Positions 7,741-16,645 of a stretch of DNA of 64,000 nt are shown here, piece after piece. The stretch covers positions 62,001 to 126,000 of the forward strand of contig NZ_BAAAFH010000003.1 in NCBI RefSeq assembly GCF_039523435.1. Reading direction: 5' to 3'. The stretch's first letter is position 1; each line of letters begins with the position of its first letter. Source of the DNA: Wandonia haliotis. Lineage in GTDB: Bacteria; Bacteroidota; Bacteroidia; Flavobacteriales_D; Crocinitomicaceae. Made by a program: the position numbers and the translations under genes. Under the pieces are notes generated by a model. The model made no database searches and had not been told where the DNA came from. It was given only the letters and a program-made list of their open reading frames with translations.

Positions 7741-8616
7741 TTACGAATTCAACGCTTCAGCACCACCAACGATCTCAAGGATCTCAGCTGTAATAGCTGC
7801 CTGACGTGCCTTGTTGTATTCAAGTGTTAATGCACGTTTCATAGCTCCGGCATTGTCCGTTGCTTTGTGCATCGCTGTCATACGTGCACCATGCTCAGAT
7901 GCCCATGAATCCAAAATGCCTTTGAATAATTGTATACGAATCGTCTTTGGAATAATATCCTCAACAATCTCCTGTTTATTTGGTTCAAAGATATATTCTG
8001 TCCCCAGGTCTTTTGCCTCTTCAGCAGGAACAATAGGCAAAAGTTGCTCTATCGTAACCTTTTGTACCGCTGCATTCACAAACTGGTTGTATACAATAAC
8101 TACTTTATCATAGTTTCCGGCAATGAACTTGTCTGTCAAAAGATCAGCTAATTCAGCAACACGCTCGAATGTAAGATCATTGAATAACTCTTCAAGGTTA
8201 TTCGGAAGTTCTTCATCCTTATTGATAAAAGAAGAGTTCTTGAATGCGTCCTTTACCTTCTTTCCTATCGGAAGAATAGTTACAGCTGCAGTACCATTGT
8301 GTTCATTCAACAATGCGTTTACACGCTTGATAATATTGTTGTTGAATCCACCACACAAACCTCTGTTAGATGTAATCGGAACGATCAATACATTCTTTTC
8401 TTCACGCACTTCCGAAAAAGGATTCTCGGAAAGGTCAAGTGTTGCACTCAGATTTCCTAAAATATCTCTCAGCTTTTCAGCATAAGGTCGCATCTGAACG
8501 ATGGAATCCTGAGCCCGCTTCAATTTCGCAGCAGAAACCATTTTCATAGCAGAGGTAATCTGCATGGTCGAACCAACCGACTGGATCCTGTTACGTATTT
8601 CCTTTAAGTTTGCCAT
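7741..8616 (-). CDS. atpG: F-type ATP synthase gamma subunit
   Basis: Central rotor shaft of F1 (291 residues). The N-terminal helix begins MANLKEIRNRIQSVGSTMQI, and the C-terminal helix ends RQAAITAEILEIVGGAEAL; together they form the antiparallel coiled coil that turns inside alpha3beta3. The Rossmann-like middle part carries VPITSNRGLCGGFNNNI. It is the last gene of the operon, 27 nt after atpA and directly before the terminator. The beta and epsilon genes are not in the window. Confidence 0.97.
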   Translation of the reverse strand: MANLKEIRNRIQSVGSTMQITSAMKMVSAAKLKRAQDSIVQMRPYAEKLRDILGNLSATLDLSENPFSEVREEKNVLIVPITSNRGLCGGFNNNIIKRVNALLNEHNGTAAVTILPIGKKVKDAFKNSSFINKDEELPNNLEELFNDLTFERVAELADLLTDKFIAGNYDKVVIVYNQFVNAAVQKVTIEQLLPIVPAEEAKDLGTEYIFEPNKQEIVEDIIPKTIRIQLFKGILDSWASEHGARMTAMHKATDNAGAMKRALTLEYNKARQAAITAEILEIVGGAEALNS

Positions 8617-8643
8617 TTATCTGAAACTTGATTACTTTACCGA

Positions 8644-10218
8644 TTAGTATTTTTCAGAAAGTTCAACTGCAACTTTCGCTAATACATCAGTCAAATCATC
8701 ATTGATTTTACCTGCCTTCAACTGATCCAACACATCTCTGTGTTTTGCATCAAGGTAATTCAGGTACTCGTTTTCAAATTCTTTTACTTTGTTAACAGGT
8801 ACGTTCTTTAACAACCCTTTTGTTCCAACATAGATAATAGCTACCTGCTTTTCTACTGACATCGGGTCTCCTTCTCTTTGTTTAAGGATCTCAACGTTTC
8901 TTGAACCTTTGTCCAACACTGATTTTGTAGCAGCATCTAAATCTGAACCAAACTTAGCGAATGCTTCCAACTCACGATACTGTGCCTGATCCAACTTCAA
9001 TGTACCGGATACTTTTTTCATCGACTTGATCTGCGCAGAACCTCCAACACGTGATACAGAGATACCTACGTTAATCGCTGGTCTTACACCTGAGTTAAAC
9101 AAGTCTGTTTCTAGGAAAATCTGACCATCCGTAATCGAAATAACGTTTGTTGGAATATACGCCGATACGTCACCCGCCTGTGTTTCAATTATCGGAAGTG
9201 CTGTAAGTGATCCTCCTCCTTTTACTACACTCTTAAGTGATGCAGGAAGGTCATTCATTCTCGCAGCAATCTCATCATCGTTAATCACCTTAGCAGCACG
9301 TTCCAATAAACGCGAGTGAAGGTAGAAAACGTCTCCCGGATATGCCTCACGACCCGGAGGACGACGAAGCAATAGTGAAACCTCACGATAAGCAACTGCT
9401 TGCTTTGAAAGGTCATCAAATACGATCAATGCCGGACGTCCCGTGTCACGGAAATACTCTCCGATCGCTGCACCTGCCAAAGGAGCATAGAACTGCATAG
9501 GAGCCGGGTCAGAAGCGTTTGCAGCAACTACTGTAGTATATGCCATTGCTCCTGCATCTTCCAATTTCTTAACAATTCCCGCAACCGTTGAACCTTTTTG
9601 TCCAACTGCTACATAAATACAATATACAGGTTGACCTGCGTCATAAAATTCTTTCTGGTTGATGATTGTATCGATCGCCACAGTAGTTTTACCTGTTTGA
9701 CGGTCACCAATGATCAACTCACGTTGACCTCTTCCGATTGGAATCATCGCATCGATTGCTTTAACTCCTGTCTGAAGTGGCTCGTTTACCGGCTGACGGA
9801 AGATAACTCCCGGTGCCTTACGCTCAATAGGCATTTCGAACAATTCACCAGAGATAGGTCCTTTTCCGTCTATCGGATTACCTAATGTATCTACTACACG
9901 TCCAACGATTCCTTCTCCCACATTGATAGAAGCAATACGACCCAAACGCTTAGCTGTGTCACCTTCTTTAATTGTAGTGGAACGACCCAAAAGTACGGCA
10001 CCCACATTATCTTCTTCAAGGTTCAACGCAATTGCCTGCAGTCCACCGTCGAACTCAATAAGTTCTCCGTACTGAACTCCGTTCAATCCGTAAATACGTG
10101 CAATACCGTCACCTACCTGTAGTACGGTACCAATCTCTTGTAGTTCCGCTTCTGAGCGAAATCCTGAAAGCTGTTCTCTTAAAATTGCAGAAACTTCTGC
10201 CGGTTTTACATCTGCCAT
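8644..10218 (-). CDS. atpA: F-type ATP synthase alpha subunit
   Basis: Non-catalytic nucleotide-binding subunit of F1 (524 residues). The Walker A motif GDRQTGKT is at residues 171-178, close to its place in E. coli. Walker B is ALIVFDD, and the family signature PAINVGISVSRVGG follows. The catalytic-interface arginine lies in this SVSRVGG segment. A 55-nt spacer that can form a small hairpin separates it from atpH. Length and domain order (crown, nucleotide-binding domain, C-terminal helices) are normal. Confidence 0.98.
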   Translation of the reverse strand: MADVKPAEVSAILREQLSGFRSEAELQEIGTVLQVGDGIARIYGLNGVQYGELIEFDGGLQAIALNLEEDNVGAVLLGRSTTIKEGDTAKRLGRIASINVGEGIVGRVVDTLGNPIDGKGPISGELFEMPIERKAPGVIFRQPVNEPLQTGVKAIDAMIPIGRGQRELIIGDRQTGKTTVAIDTIINQKEFYDAGQPVYCIYVAVGQKGSTVAGIVKKLEDAGAMAYTTVVAANASDPAPMQFYAPLAGAAIGEYFRDTGRPALIVFDDLSKQAVAYREVSLLLRRPPGREAYPGDVFYLHSRLLERAAKVINDDEIAARMNDLPASLKSVVKGGGSLTALPIIETQAGDVSAYIPTNVISITDGQIFLETDLFNSGVRPAINVGISVSRVGGSAQIKSMKKVSGTLKLDQAQYRELEAFAKFGSDLDAATKSVLDKGSRNVEILKQREGDPMSVEKQVAIIYVGTKGLLKNVPVNKVKEFENEYLNYLDAKHRDVLDQLKAGKINDDLTDVLAKVAVELSEKY

Positions 10219-10242
10219 ATTACAGTTGTTTTAAAACTTGAA

Positions 10243-10257
10243 CTCCGGTTTTCGGAG
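10243..10257 (-). other. Small intercistronic hairpin between atpH and atpA
   Basis: CTCCG (10243-10247) pairs with CGGAG (10253-10257) around a 5-nt loop, in the 55-nt spacer between atpH and atpA. The stem is short and without U-tract, so it is not a terminator; a role in mRNA processing or translation is conceivable. Confidence 0.3.
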
Positions 10258-10273
10258 CCTTTAAAGTCTTTAA

Positions 10274-10807
10274 TTATCTTGTTAAACGTTGTTTCAAATT
10301 ATTCAACTGGCTCGATACACTTGCATCGATTCGTACGTCTCCCATCTCTACTACAAATCCACCAATCAATTCTGGATCAATTTCCTCTCTCAGTTCGATG
10401 TCGCCCTGTATAGAAGGCTTTATTTTTGCCAATATCTGCTCACGAACAGCATCATCCAGCCTGGAGGCAGTCAGCACTGTAACCTCAACGATTCCTTTAT
10501 GTGCTTTATACTGCTCGATAAAACTAGCCGCGATGAAAGGAAGTAAATTCTCTCTGCGGTTTGCCGTTACCAAAGCTATAAATGAAGAAGTCAGCTGAGC
10601 AAAATCAGGAAATACTGCCATTAACACGTCCTTTTTCTTAGAACTGTTAATCACAGGGTTATTCAAAAATAACTGGAACTCCTTTGTCTCTTTCACTGCC
10701 TGAGCAAAAGTTATCATGTCAGCATAAACCTGCTCCAGCTGATTCTGTTCAATCGACAGATCCAAAAGGGCCTGCGCATATCTCGAAGCTGCTTTTGTTC
10801 CTTTCAT
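10274..10807 (-). CDS. atpH: F-type ATP synthase delta subunit
   Basis: Stator subunit linking the top of alpha3beta3 to the b dimer (177 residues). The N-terminal six-helix domain begins GTKAASRYAQALLDLSIEQN. The C-terminal segment LIGGFVVEMGDVRIDASVSSQLNNLK is the family signature (GG-x-V-x-x-G-D-x-x-I-D-x-S), which closes the protein. It lies 9 nt after atpF, within the operon. Confidence 0.96.
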   Translation of the reverse strand: MKGTKAASRYAQALLDLSIEQNQLEQVYADMITFAQAVKETKEFQLFLNNPVINSSKKKDVLMAVFPDFAQLTSSFIALVTANRRENLLPFIAASFIEQYKAHKGIVEVTVLTASRLDDAVREQILAKIKPSIQGDIELREEIDPELIGGFVVEMGDVRIDASVSSQLNNLKQRLTR

Positions 10808-10816
10808 CTCTTTCGA

Positions 10817-11317
10817 TTAGTTTAAGCTGATATCTTCAGCAAGTTTTGAAGCCAATGTTTTTTGTTTCTCGTCAGAAGCTAATTCTCCACGAACAATCTT
10901 CTCTGCAATTTCTAACGAAACAGAAGCCACTTGTGTCTTCAATTCAGAAATAGCAGCAGCTTTCTCAGCATTAATTGCTGTACGTGCATTTTCCAATTCT
11001 TTTTCAGAAAGAGTTTTTGCCTCAGCTTTAGCTTTCTCAATCATTTGGTTTGCTGTTTCCTTCGCTTCGCGAATGACTGCATCACGTTCAGCACGTGCTT
11101 CTTTCATCATGCTTTCGTTCTGCGCCTGTAACGCTTTCATCTCAGCTTGTGTTTTCTCTGCAGCACTAATAGCATCCTGAATTTTATTCTCACGCTCTTC
11201 AATTCCTGAAAGGATCGGTTTCCAAGCAAACTTTTTCATCACAAGAATGATGATAAGAAGCAAAACTGCCTGCATCGCAAACAATCCAATCGAAAAATCA
11301 TTAACTAATTTATCCAT
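10817..11317 (-). CDS. atpF: F-type ATP synthase subunit b
   Basis: Peripheral stalk subunit (166 residues). One membrane span at about residues 8-27 (IGLFAMQAVLLLIIILVMKK), then the characteristic FAWKPILSGIEER and a long charged helix rich in A, E, K and Q that dimerises as a coiled coil. Length is normal. The gene lies 86 nt after atpE, a spacer that holds a long stem-loop. Confidence 0.96.
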   Translation of the reverse strand: MDKLVNDFSIGLFAMQAVLLLIIILVMKKFAWKPILSGIEERENKIQDAISAAEKTQAEMKALQAQNESMMKEARAERDAVIREAKETANQMIEKAKAEAKTLSEKELENARTAINAEKAAAISELKTQVASVSLEIAEKIVRGELASDEKQKTLASKLAEDISLN

Positions 11318-11357
11318 GTTCTAGGTATATCTTGTTCAATTATTTGTTCTGAAATAA

Positions 11358-11390
11358 CCTTACCTTACAACCAACCGTTGCAAGGTAAGG
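11358..11390 (-). other. Long intercistronic stem-loop downstream of atpE
   Basis: CCTTACCTT (11358-11366) pairs perfectly with AAGGTAAGG (11382-11390). After one A/C mismatch, CAAC (11368-11371) pairs with GTTG (11377-11380) around a 5-nt loop. The structure starts 13 nt after the atpE stop and is not followed by a U-run on the minus strand. It is therefore more likely a 3' stabiliser or processing element that keeps c-subunit mRNA abundant than a full terminator. Confidence 0.65.
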
Positions 11391-11403
11391 AATTTTGTTT
11401 GGA

Positions 11404-11595
11404 TTATTGTCCAAGGATCAAAGCACCAAATGCAAGACCTTCCAAAAGTGCACCGATGATGATCATCGCTGTTTGGATTTTACCTGCTGCTTCCGGCTGA
11501 CGAGCGATACCTTCCATCGCTTTGCTACCGATCTGACCCAAACCGATACCTCCTCCGATAACGATTAATCCAGCTCCAATTAAATTTAGTGACAT
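11404..11595 (-). CDS. atpE: F-type ATP synthase subunit c
   Basis: Proteolipid of the rotating c-ring (63 residues, at the short end of the family). Two membrane helices are joined by the polar loop RQPEA (residues 32-36). The ion-carrying acid is Glu52 (ALLEGLAFG). The positions that hold Gln and Ser/Thr in sodium-specific rings are Leu (in GIGLGQ) and Gly/Leu (EGL), so the ring should be proton-driven. Preceded by atpB with a 37-nt spacer. Confidence 0.96.
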   Translation of the reverse strand: MSLNLIGAGLIVIGGGIGLGQIGSKAMEGIARQPEAAGKIQTAMIIIGALLEGLAFGALILGQ

Positions 11596-11632
11596 ACTAT
11601 TTATTTTGAACGGTTAAAAAATACAACTTAAA

Positions 11633-12730
11633 TTAATGATGGTCATGATCTGCAACGGCAACACCGATAAACAGTGCCGACAACATTGTAAAGATAAATG
11701 CCTGCAGGAAAGCAACCAACAATTCGATTAAAAAGATGAACAAAGAAAGTACCAATGACATCCCCGTAGAACCAACCGGTCCGAAGGAAGCTTTCATCAA
11801 CACCATCAAAGCGATCAAACTCATCATTACTGTGTGTCCTGCCGTGATGTTGGCAAAAAGACGAATCATAAGTGAGAAAGGCTTTGTGAACATCCCCAAC
11901 ACCTCAATTGGTGCCAGAATAATTTTCATAGGAACAGGAACACCCGGCATCCAGAAAATATGTTTCCAGTAATCCCCGTTTCCGGAAAACTGAACAATAA
12001 AGAAGGTAAACAACGCAAGCACCATTGTTACTGCGATATTTCCTGTAACGTTAAACCCTAGAGGAGTCAATCCGACAAGGTTCAGGATAAAGATGTAAAA
12101 GAATACCGTCAGCAGGAATCCCATAAAACGCTTATACTTCTTTTCCCCGATATTCGGACGGGCAATCTCATCACGTACGTATAGCACCAAAGGCTCAAGG
12201 AAACGACCTACACCTGTAGGTATCGGACCTTTTTTATACGATTTGGCAAGACTTCCGAACAACAACAACATCAACACAAACGCAAAGATAATTCCTACAA
12301 CATTCTTCGTAACCGAGAAGTCCAAAGGCTTTGCATTTGTAACGTGACCTTCATCGTCATAGTCCACTGTTCCCAGCTCGTCTGTCTTGTAGATTTTCCC
12401 GTGGTACAGTGTATAGTAATTTCCTTTACTTTCAACGATCTCCTCTCCGTGATGGAACTTTGAAGACATGAAAACATGAAGACCGTCATCCCACAAAATT
12501 ACCGGAAGCGGAAAACCATAATGTTTCCCGGTCTCTCCATCCGTAAAAAAGATAAAATCATGAGCATCCTGTAAGTGGTGATCAATATAATCCTTTACTT
12601 CCTCCGGCGTATCTACCTGTCCGCCACCTTTTCCGTGATGATCTTCTGAACTCCCCGCATACGCGAATCCTCCCGTTACCATCAACACCAAGGCTGTTAA
12701 ATATCGAAATGATCTCAAAATGACGCCCAT
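11633..12730 (-). CDS. atpB: F-type ATP synthase subunit a
   Basis: Stator channel subunit (365 residues; E. coli has 271). The extra length is an N-terminal signal peptide (about 1-26) and a His/Asp-rich periplasmic segment (SSEDHHGKGG through to about residue 135), typical of Bacteroidota. The core helices follow, with the essential Arg290 in MIRLFANITAGH, which faces the c-ring. The C-terminus ends in a His cluster (VADHDHH). First gene of the operon; a promoter lies 38 nt upstream. Confidence 0.96.
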   Translation of the reverse strand: MGVILRSFRYLTALVLMVTGGFAYAGSSEDHHGKGGGQVDTPEEVKDYIDHHLQDAHDFIFFTDGETGKHYGFPLPVILWDDGLHVFMSSKFHHGEEIVESKGNYYTLYHGKIYKTDELGTVDYDDEGHVTNAKPLDFSVTKNVVGIIFAFVLMLLLFGSLAKSYKKGPIPTGVGRFLEPLVLYVRDEIARPNIGEKKYKRFMGFLLTVFFYIFILNLVGLTPLGFNVTGNIAVTMVLALFTFFIVQFSGNGDYWKHIFWMPGVPVPMKIILAPIEVLGMFTKPFSLMIRLFANITAGHTVMMSLIALMVLMKASFGPVGSTGMSLVLSLFIFLIELLVAFLQAFIFTMLSALFIGVAVADHDHH

Positions 12731-12768
12731 AACAATCTATAAACTATGTGTTATCCAAAAATTTGGTG

Positions 12769-12798
12769 CAAAAGTACACATTTAATTGTAATTACAAA
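12769..12798 (-). promoter_or_regulatory. Promoter of the atp operon
   Basis: Minus strand: TTTG (12795-12798), 18 nt, TACTTTTG (12769-12776), matching the Bacteroidota consensus TTTG-N19-TAnnTTTG within one nucleotide of spacing. The -7 box ends 38 nt before the atpB ATG. The rest of 12731-12875 shows no other signal. Confidence 0.65.
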
Positions 12799-12875
12799 CT
12801 TTTTTATCGAATGAAGCGTCTTATTTAAACTCCCCATCCGGCAACAAACATTTCACCTGCCTTTGACTCACGTAA

Positions 12876-13268
12876 TTATTGTTTGTTTAAAAAACGAAAT
12901 ACTGCAGTTGACTCTAAAATCATAAAAAGGAATAACGGTACTATTATCCCCACTTTTCCTGCCATCGCTATTCCTTCTGTTCCCAATGTTGTTTTGTAAA
13001 AAAGTAGCAGAAAAAAGCCTAGCTTGACCATAATCAATGCTAAAAAAGCCAGGCCTGTTTTATCCGGAACCATTGTACTTACAAATAATACTATTGAAAA
13101 AATAAAAATCGCAGACAGTGCAAAAAACAAATAAACTGCAAATAAGCTATAGTTCACAACTGTCTCTGTACTTTGTAATACGTACTGGTGTGTAAAAAAC
13201 CCCGCTAACAGAAAAAAAACGGAAATAAGACTAAAAACCAGAATCTGCTTGATTTCTTTCGCCTGCAT
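12876..13268 (-). CDS. Small four-helix membrane protein in the ATP synthase neighbourhood
   Basis: A 130-residue protein with about four membrane spans (roughly 9-28, 40-66, 72-95, 105-125) and few charged residues. Position between atpZ and atpB suggests an AtpI-like or assembly role for the F0 sector, by analogy with the small genes that precede atpB in many bacteria. No diagnostic motif. Its start codon shares a nucleotide with the atpZ stop, so the two are co-translated. Confidence 0.7.
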   Translation of the reverse strand: MQAKEIKQILVFSLISVFFLLAGFFTHQYVLQSTETVVNYSLFAVYLFFALSAIFIFSIVLFVSTMVPDKTGLAFLALIMVKLGFFLLLFYKTTLGTEGIAMAGKVGIIVPLFLFMILESTAVFRFLNKQ

Positions 13269-13489
13269 CAGTTATTCATTTTAATTACTTCCCGAATTAC
13301 GGAAACGATAGCAATAAAAACTGCTATAAGTGTTACTATTTTAAAATATGAAAAAGACTCTGAAGGATATTTGTCATCGAGCCACTCTCCCAACAAACTT
13401 CCCAAATAAATCGTAATCCCCATCTGAAGTCCAAGCGAGGTAAATTTGATCCATTGCTTCCCGTTTCCAGGTTCTTTGGGAGATTCCAT
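13268..13489 (-). CDS. atpZ: AtpZ/AtpI-family protein
   Basis: A 73-residue protein with two membrane spans (about 16-37 and 48-66) joined by a short loop, GEWLDDKYPSES. The first span contains GLQMGITIYLGSLLGEWLD, which matches the AtpZ/AtpI family pattern (G-x-x-x-G near the first helix, then G-x-x-L-D). Members help assemble the c-ring or supply magnesium. It lies between the bactofilin gene (8 nt) and the four-helix membrane protein gene (1-nt overlap), upstream of the atp promoter. Confidence 0.85.
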   Translation of the reverse strand: MESPKEPGNGKQWIKFTSLGLQMGITIYLGSLLGEWLDDKYPSESFSYFKIVTLIAVFIAIVSVIREVIKMNN

Positions 13490-13497
13490 GTCTATAC

Positions 13498-13935
13498 TTA
13501 GTATACCAGATCCTCTTCACGCTGTTCCTGAAGAACTTCATCTTCCGACTTTGCCGGTTTACGGTTTTCTTCTCCTTCACCCATACGGCAGGCTCCGTTA
13601 AACTCCGCACCATCTTCGATGATTAGTTTTTTTGTTGAAATGTCTCCGTTTATCTTGGCTGTCGCCCGTAAAATCAATAACTCCGAAATAAAAAGATCTC
13701 CATCTATGGTCCCTTCTATCTCTGCCTGTTTAGCATTTACGGTTCCTTTCACCACTCCTTTTGTGCCTAAAACGAGTTTAGCTCCACAATCAATTGTTCC
13801 GGTAACCACTCCGTCCAACCGGATACTGGTCAGTGTTTTCAGGTTTCCTGTAATCTCCGCCCCAATTACTAAACGATTCAGGTTCTCCGGCCCGTCTAGC
13901 ATCATCTTCTCTTTCTGTCCCTTAAATACCGCCAT
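13498..13935 (-). CDS. Bactofilin (polymer-forming cytoskeletal protein)
   Basis: A 145-residue protein. Residues about 18-110 form the bactofilin beta-helix: repeating strands with G-x-(I/V) periodicity (IGAEITGNLKTLTSIRLDG, then GTIDCGAKLVLG, GTVNAKQAEIEG and so on). The N-terminus (MAVFKGQKEKMML) and an acidic C-terminal tail are disordered. Bactofilins polymerise without nucleotide and organise cell-envelope proteins. It lies 2 nt after the stop of porW and before atpZ. Confidence 0.93.
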   Translation of the reverse strand: MAVFKGQKEKMMLDGPENLNRLVIGAEITGNLKTLTSIRLDGVVTGTIDCGAKLVLGTKGVVKGTVNAKQAEIEGTIDGDLFISELLILRATAKINGDISTKKLIIEDGAEFNGACRMGEGEENRKPAKSEDEVLQEQREEDLVY

Positions 13936-13937
13936 AA

Positions 13938-16637
13938 CTAATAAAAATCTTTATAGAATTTTAAATAACCATCCAGGTTTTTGTTGCCTATAAGTTTTAC
14001 AAAATTATCATTCGTAATCAAAAATATCTGTCTGTCCTGTAAATCCCCAATATGTTTTTTCGTACGCAGGAAAGAAGTCAGGTATTTATTTCCTTTAGAT
14101 TCATTCTCGAATTCGCGAACCATAAGGAAAGGGCGGTTTTCATCGAATTGTGACAATTGGACTTTCAATTTCTCTGAACTGAAAAACTCACGTCCGAAAT
14201 TCGACACATTGGTCTTTGCTTCGTTTGTATTGTCGTCTTTCTCCAAAAGGATTATTACCATCAGCGGAGAAGAAGGGTTGTATTCAAATTCAGACTCGGT
14301 AGCACCAAAGTCGGCAATGATATCTTCTGAATATCCGTTTTTAATAATATCAATCATTAGTTGTGCTCTCTCCGCCTCAGGTGTACCCGGGAAGGACTCT
14401 ATAACGAGTTCAAAAGCAGGAATTGTTTCTTCTTTCTCCCGGGTTAGCGCTGCCTGTGACATTGCCGACAGCAACATATAGCCCGATCGGTAAGCATTCG
14501 CCGGGTCATTCTCAATAATGGAATTCGCTCTGATTTTAACAATGGAATACATTCCCTGGCCAAAACGATCGACCACCTTCAGGTAATCATCCATGTCCAG
14601 TTTTTCCCGTTCCTTTTTCTTTATAAAGAAATTCGGATCACGGATAAAATTAGCGTAATCACTATTCGGATAATTATTCAGGATGTAGTTTTTATGCTCA
14701 CTTACTTTCGCTTCATCCTTGCCCTGGTATAATTGATAGAGTTGGAAAGAAGAAAGTAAAATGTGTTTATCTTCAATCTTTCTTGAAATAATGTCTTCGT
14801 ATTGCTCAATTGCCAGCTGGTCTTCTTCCAGTTCACCCTGATAAATTCGCCCTGCTTTGTATTTAGCTTCCAGCATCTCTTCCTGAAGAGCCGCTATAGA
14901 ACTATCACCCTCAGGAATTCCGGCAAGTAATGTTTCAACTGCAAACGGATCTACAGGCTCTGTCTCTTCAGCAAGGCTGTCTGCCAACTCACCTTCTTCG
15001 GAAGTTCCGTCACCCATATCAGCAATTGTCGGCATTTTATTACTTCTTCTCCAGTCATCTTCAAACGTTCTTTGTCCCCAAATACGCTTAAAGTCCTCAA
15101 AACCTTCGGTTCTTTGTTTCTGATTATAGAAGTACCATTTACCTCCTGAACCGCCCTGGTTAGGCCCTGAAGAAGATGCTTGCATTGCTTGTATTTCAGC
15201 CAATCGTCTTGCTTCTGCCTCCTGTCTGATGCGTTCTTCTTCTTCAAGCTGTTTCTTTACCTTTTCTACAAATGCCAGTCTTTGGTCCTCAGGCATCGCA
15301 GCAATACGCAACAAACTATCATTGTGTTCAGCTGTCTCAATGGAAACAACAAGATCTTTTAATCGCATTGCCCGGGTACGAACCAGGTCATAGTTTTTAT
15401 AATCTTCGGAAACTACCTGAACACAACTATCATAATACTTTTGTGCTCTGATATAATCCCGCTGTCCAAAACGAATGTCCCCCATTCGTTCATAACTCGC
15501 TCCTTTTTGACGGTCATTACTTACCGAATAATAAACAGATTTTGTAAATTTTTGCATCGCCAGATCAATCTCTCCTCCGGACTGATCCATATCTCCCAAT
15601 GCAAAATAAATCTGATCTTTGTATTCTGCATTTTTCGAATCGCGCAGCATTTTGTTCAATTCTTTCCGCAGTTTCTCCCGGTTTGCTCCGGAAGAAGCCA
15701 TAGCGCGATTAAGGCGAGCAGAAAAGTGCATATTAAACTTGGCCGTTTTGCGCAATGTCATTGTATAGTTCTCAACTCCCTGCGAATTGTTTCCATTACG
15801 AACTGACAATTGTGCCAAAATGTAATGCATACGTGCTGCTTCTTTTCGGTTCTTACAAGTACGAACGACTTCTACCATCGCCTTCTCCGCTTCTGCAAGC
15901 TTACCGGTTTCAATGTACAGATCCGCTTTGGCTTTGTTAAATTCGTACTCAAAATCTTTTGGGAGCTTTAGCGGTTTCTCCTTCTTTCCTTTTTTCTTCT
16001 TGTTTTGTTTTCGGATGATCTTCGACGAACTCTTTTCAGAGGATTTTTTCTCTTCAAGTGCCGTTTTCACCTTTTCACTGTCTCTTTCAATTTCTTTCAA
16101 CAGAAGTTCCGCTGAACGGTAGTCTTTTAACCGCACATGTGATTTAACAATCCAGATCTTCGCCGTAAATTTGCTCGGTTTATTTTTGAAAAACTTGGTA
16201 ACATATTCAAACTGATCGATAGCATCCTGATATTCTCCTTTGATGTATTTCGATTTGCCAATTGTCAACCAAACACGATCAATCCACTTATTATACTCTT
16301 CCTTTTTAGAACGCCCCTCCATTGATGGCATACTATGCCGGCTGATCACATTAACGCACTTCGAAACAGCCGTGTCTAAAGCAGGTGTCATCCCAAGAGC
16401 ACTCTCTTCATCCGGCAAAGGTTCAATCGGCAAAATTTCCGTAAAATCCTCTTCCCGGTTCACCAGGTACCCCCGCATGGCCTCATTAATCAGTTCATTT
16501 GCATTAAACCATCCGTTGTATTTTGTAGTCGTCTGGTGATAAAACCGATTAAGCGCAGCATCCTTCTCTGTAGAACAGGCAAGGACTAAAGCAACCAACA
16601 ATACAGCTGAAAATATATGTAGTTTCAATCTTGTCAT
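13938..16637 (-). CDS. porW: Type IX secretion system TPR lipoprotein (PorW/SprE family)
   Basis: An 899-residue outer-membrane lipoprotein: the signal peptide ends in the lipobox LVLAC (Cys21). The N-terminal block contains the family landmark YHQTTTKYNGWFNANELINE, then TPR-like helical hairpins (about 120-450). A basic Lys-rich stretch lies near 205-225 and a charged coiled coil near 455-490 (QLEEEERIRQEAEARR). More TPR repeats follow (about 580-770) before a C-terminal domain. PorW/SprE links the PorK/N ring to the Sov translocon and is needed for T9SS export and, where present, gliding. It heads a run with a bactofilin and atpZ; an 8-bp hairpin precedes its start codon. Confidence 0.85.
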   Translation of the reverse strand: MTRLKLHIFSAVLLVALVLACSTEKDAALNRFYHQTTTKYNGWFNANELINEAMRGYLVNREEDFTEILPIEPLPDEESALGMTPALDTAVSKCVNVISRHSMPSMEGRSKKEEYNKWIDRVWLTIGKSKYIKGEYQDAIDQFEYVTKFFKNKPSKFTAKIWIVKSHVRLKDYRSAELLLKEIERDSEKVKTALEEKKSSEKSSSKIIRKQNKKKKGKKEKPLKLPKDFEYEFNKAKADLYIETGKLAEAEKAMVEVVRTCKNRKEAARMHYILAQLSVRNGNNSQGVENYTMTLRKTAKFNMHFSARLNRAMASSGANREKLRKELNKMLRDSKNAEYKDQIYFALGDMDQSGGEIDLAMQKFTKSVYYSVSNDRQKGASYERMGDIRFGQRDYIRAQKYYDSCVQVVSEDYKNYDLVRTRAMRLKDLVVSIETAEHNDSLLRIAAMPEDQRLAFVEKVKKQLEEEERIRQEAEARRLAEIQAMQASSSGPNQGGSGGKWYFYNQKQRTEGFEDFKRIWGQRTFEDDWRRSNKMPTIADMGDGTSEEGELADSLAEETEPVDPFAVETLLAGIPEGDSSIAALQEEMLEAKYKAGRIYQGELEEDQLAIEQYEDIISRKIEDKHILLSSFQLYQLYQGKDEAKVSEHKNYILNNYPNSDYANFIRDPNFFIKKKEREKLDMDDYLKVVDRFGQGMYSIVKIRANSIIENDPANAYRSGYMLLSAMSQAALTREKEETIPAFELVIESFPGTPEAERAQLMIDIIKNGYSEDIIADFGATESEFEYNPSSPLMVIILLEKDDNTNEAKTNVSNFGREFFSSEKLKVQLSQFDENRPFLMVREFENESKGNKYLTSFLRTKKHIGDLQDRQIFLITNDNFVKLIGNKNLDGYLKFYKDFY

Positions 16638-16645
16638 GAAAAATC

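Noticed and set aside
11404..11595. Sodium-dependent ATP synthase
   Set aside because: The c subunit has Leu where sodium rings have Gln, and Gly-Leu instead of Ser-Thr after the essential Glu52, so a proton ring is expected.
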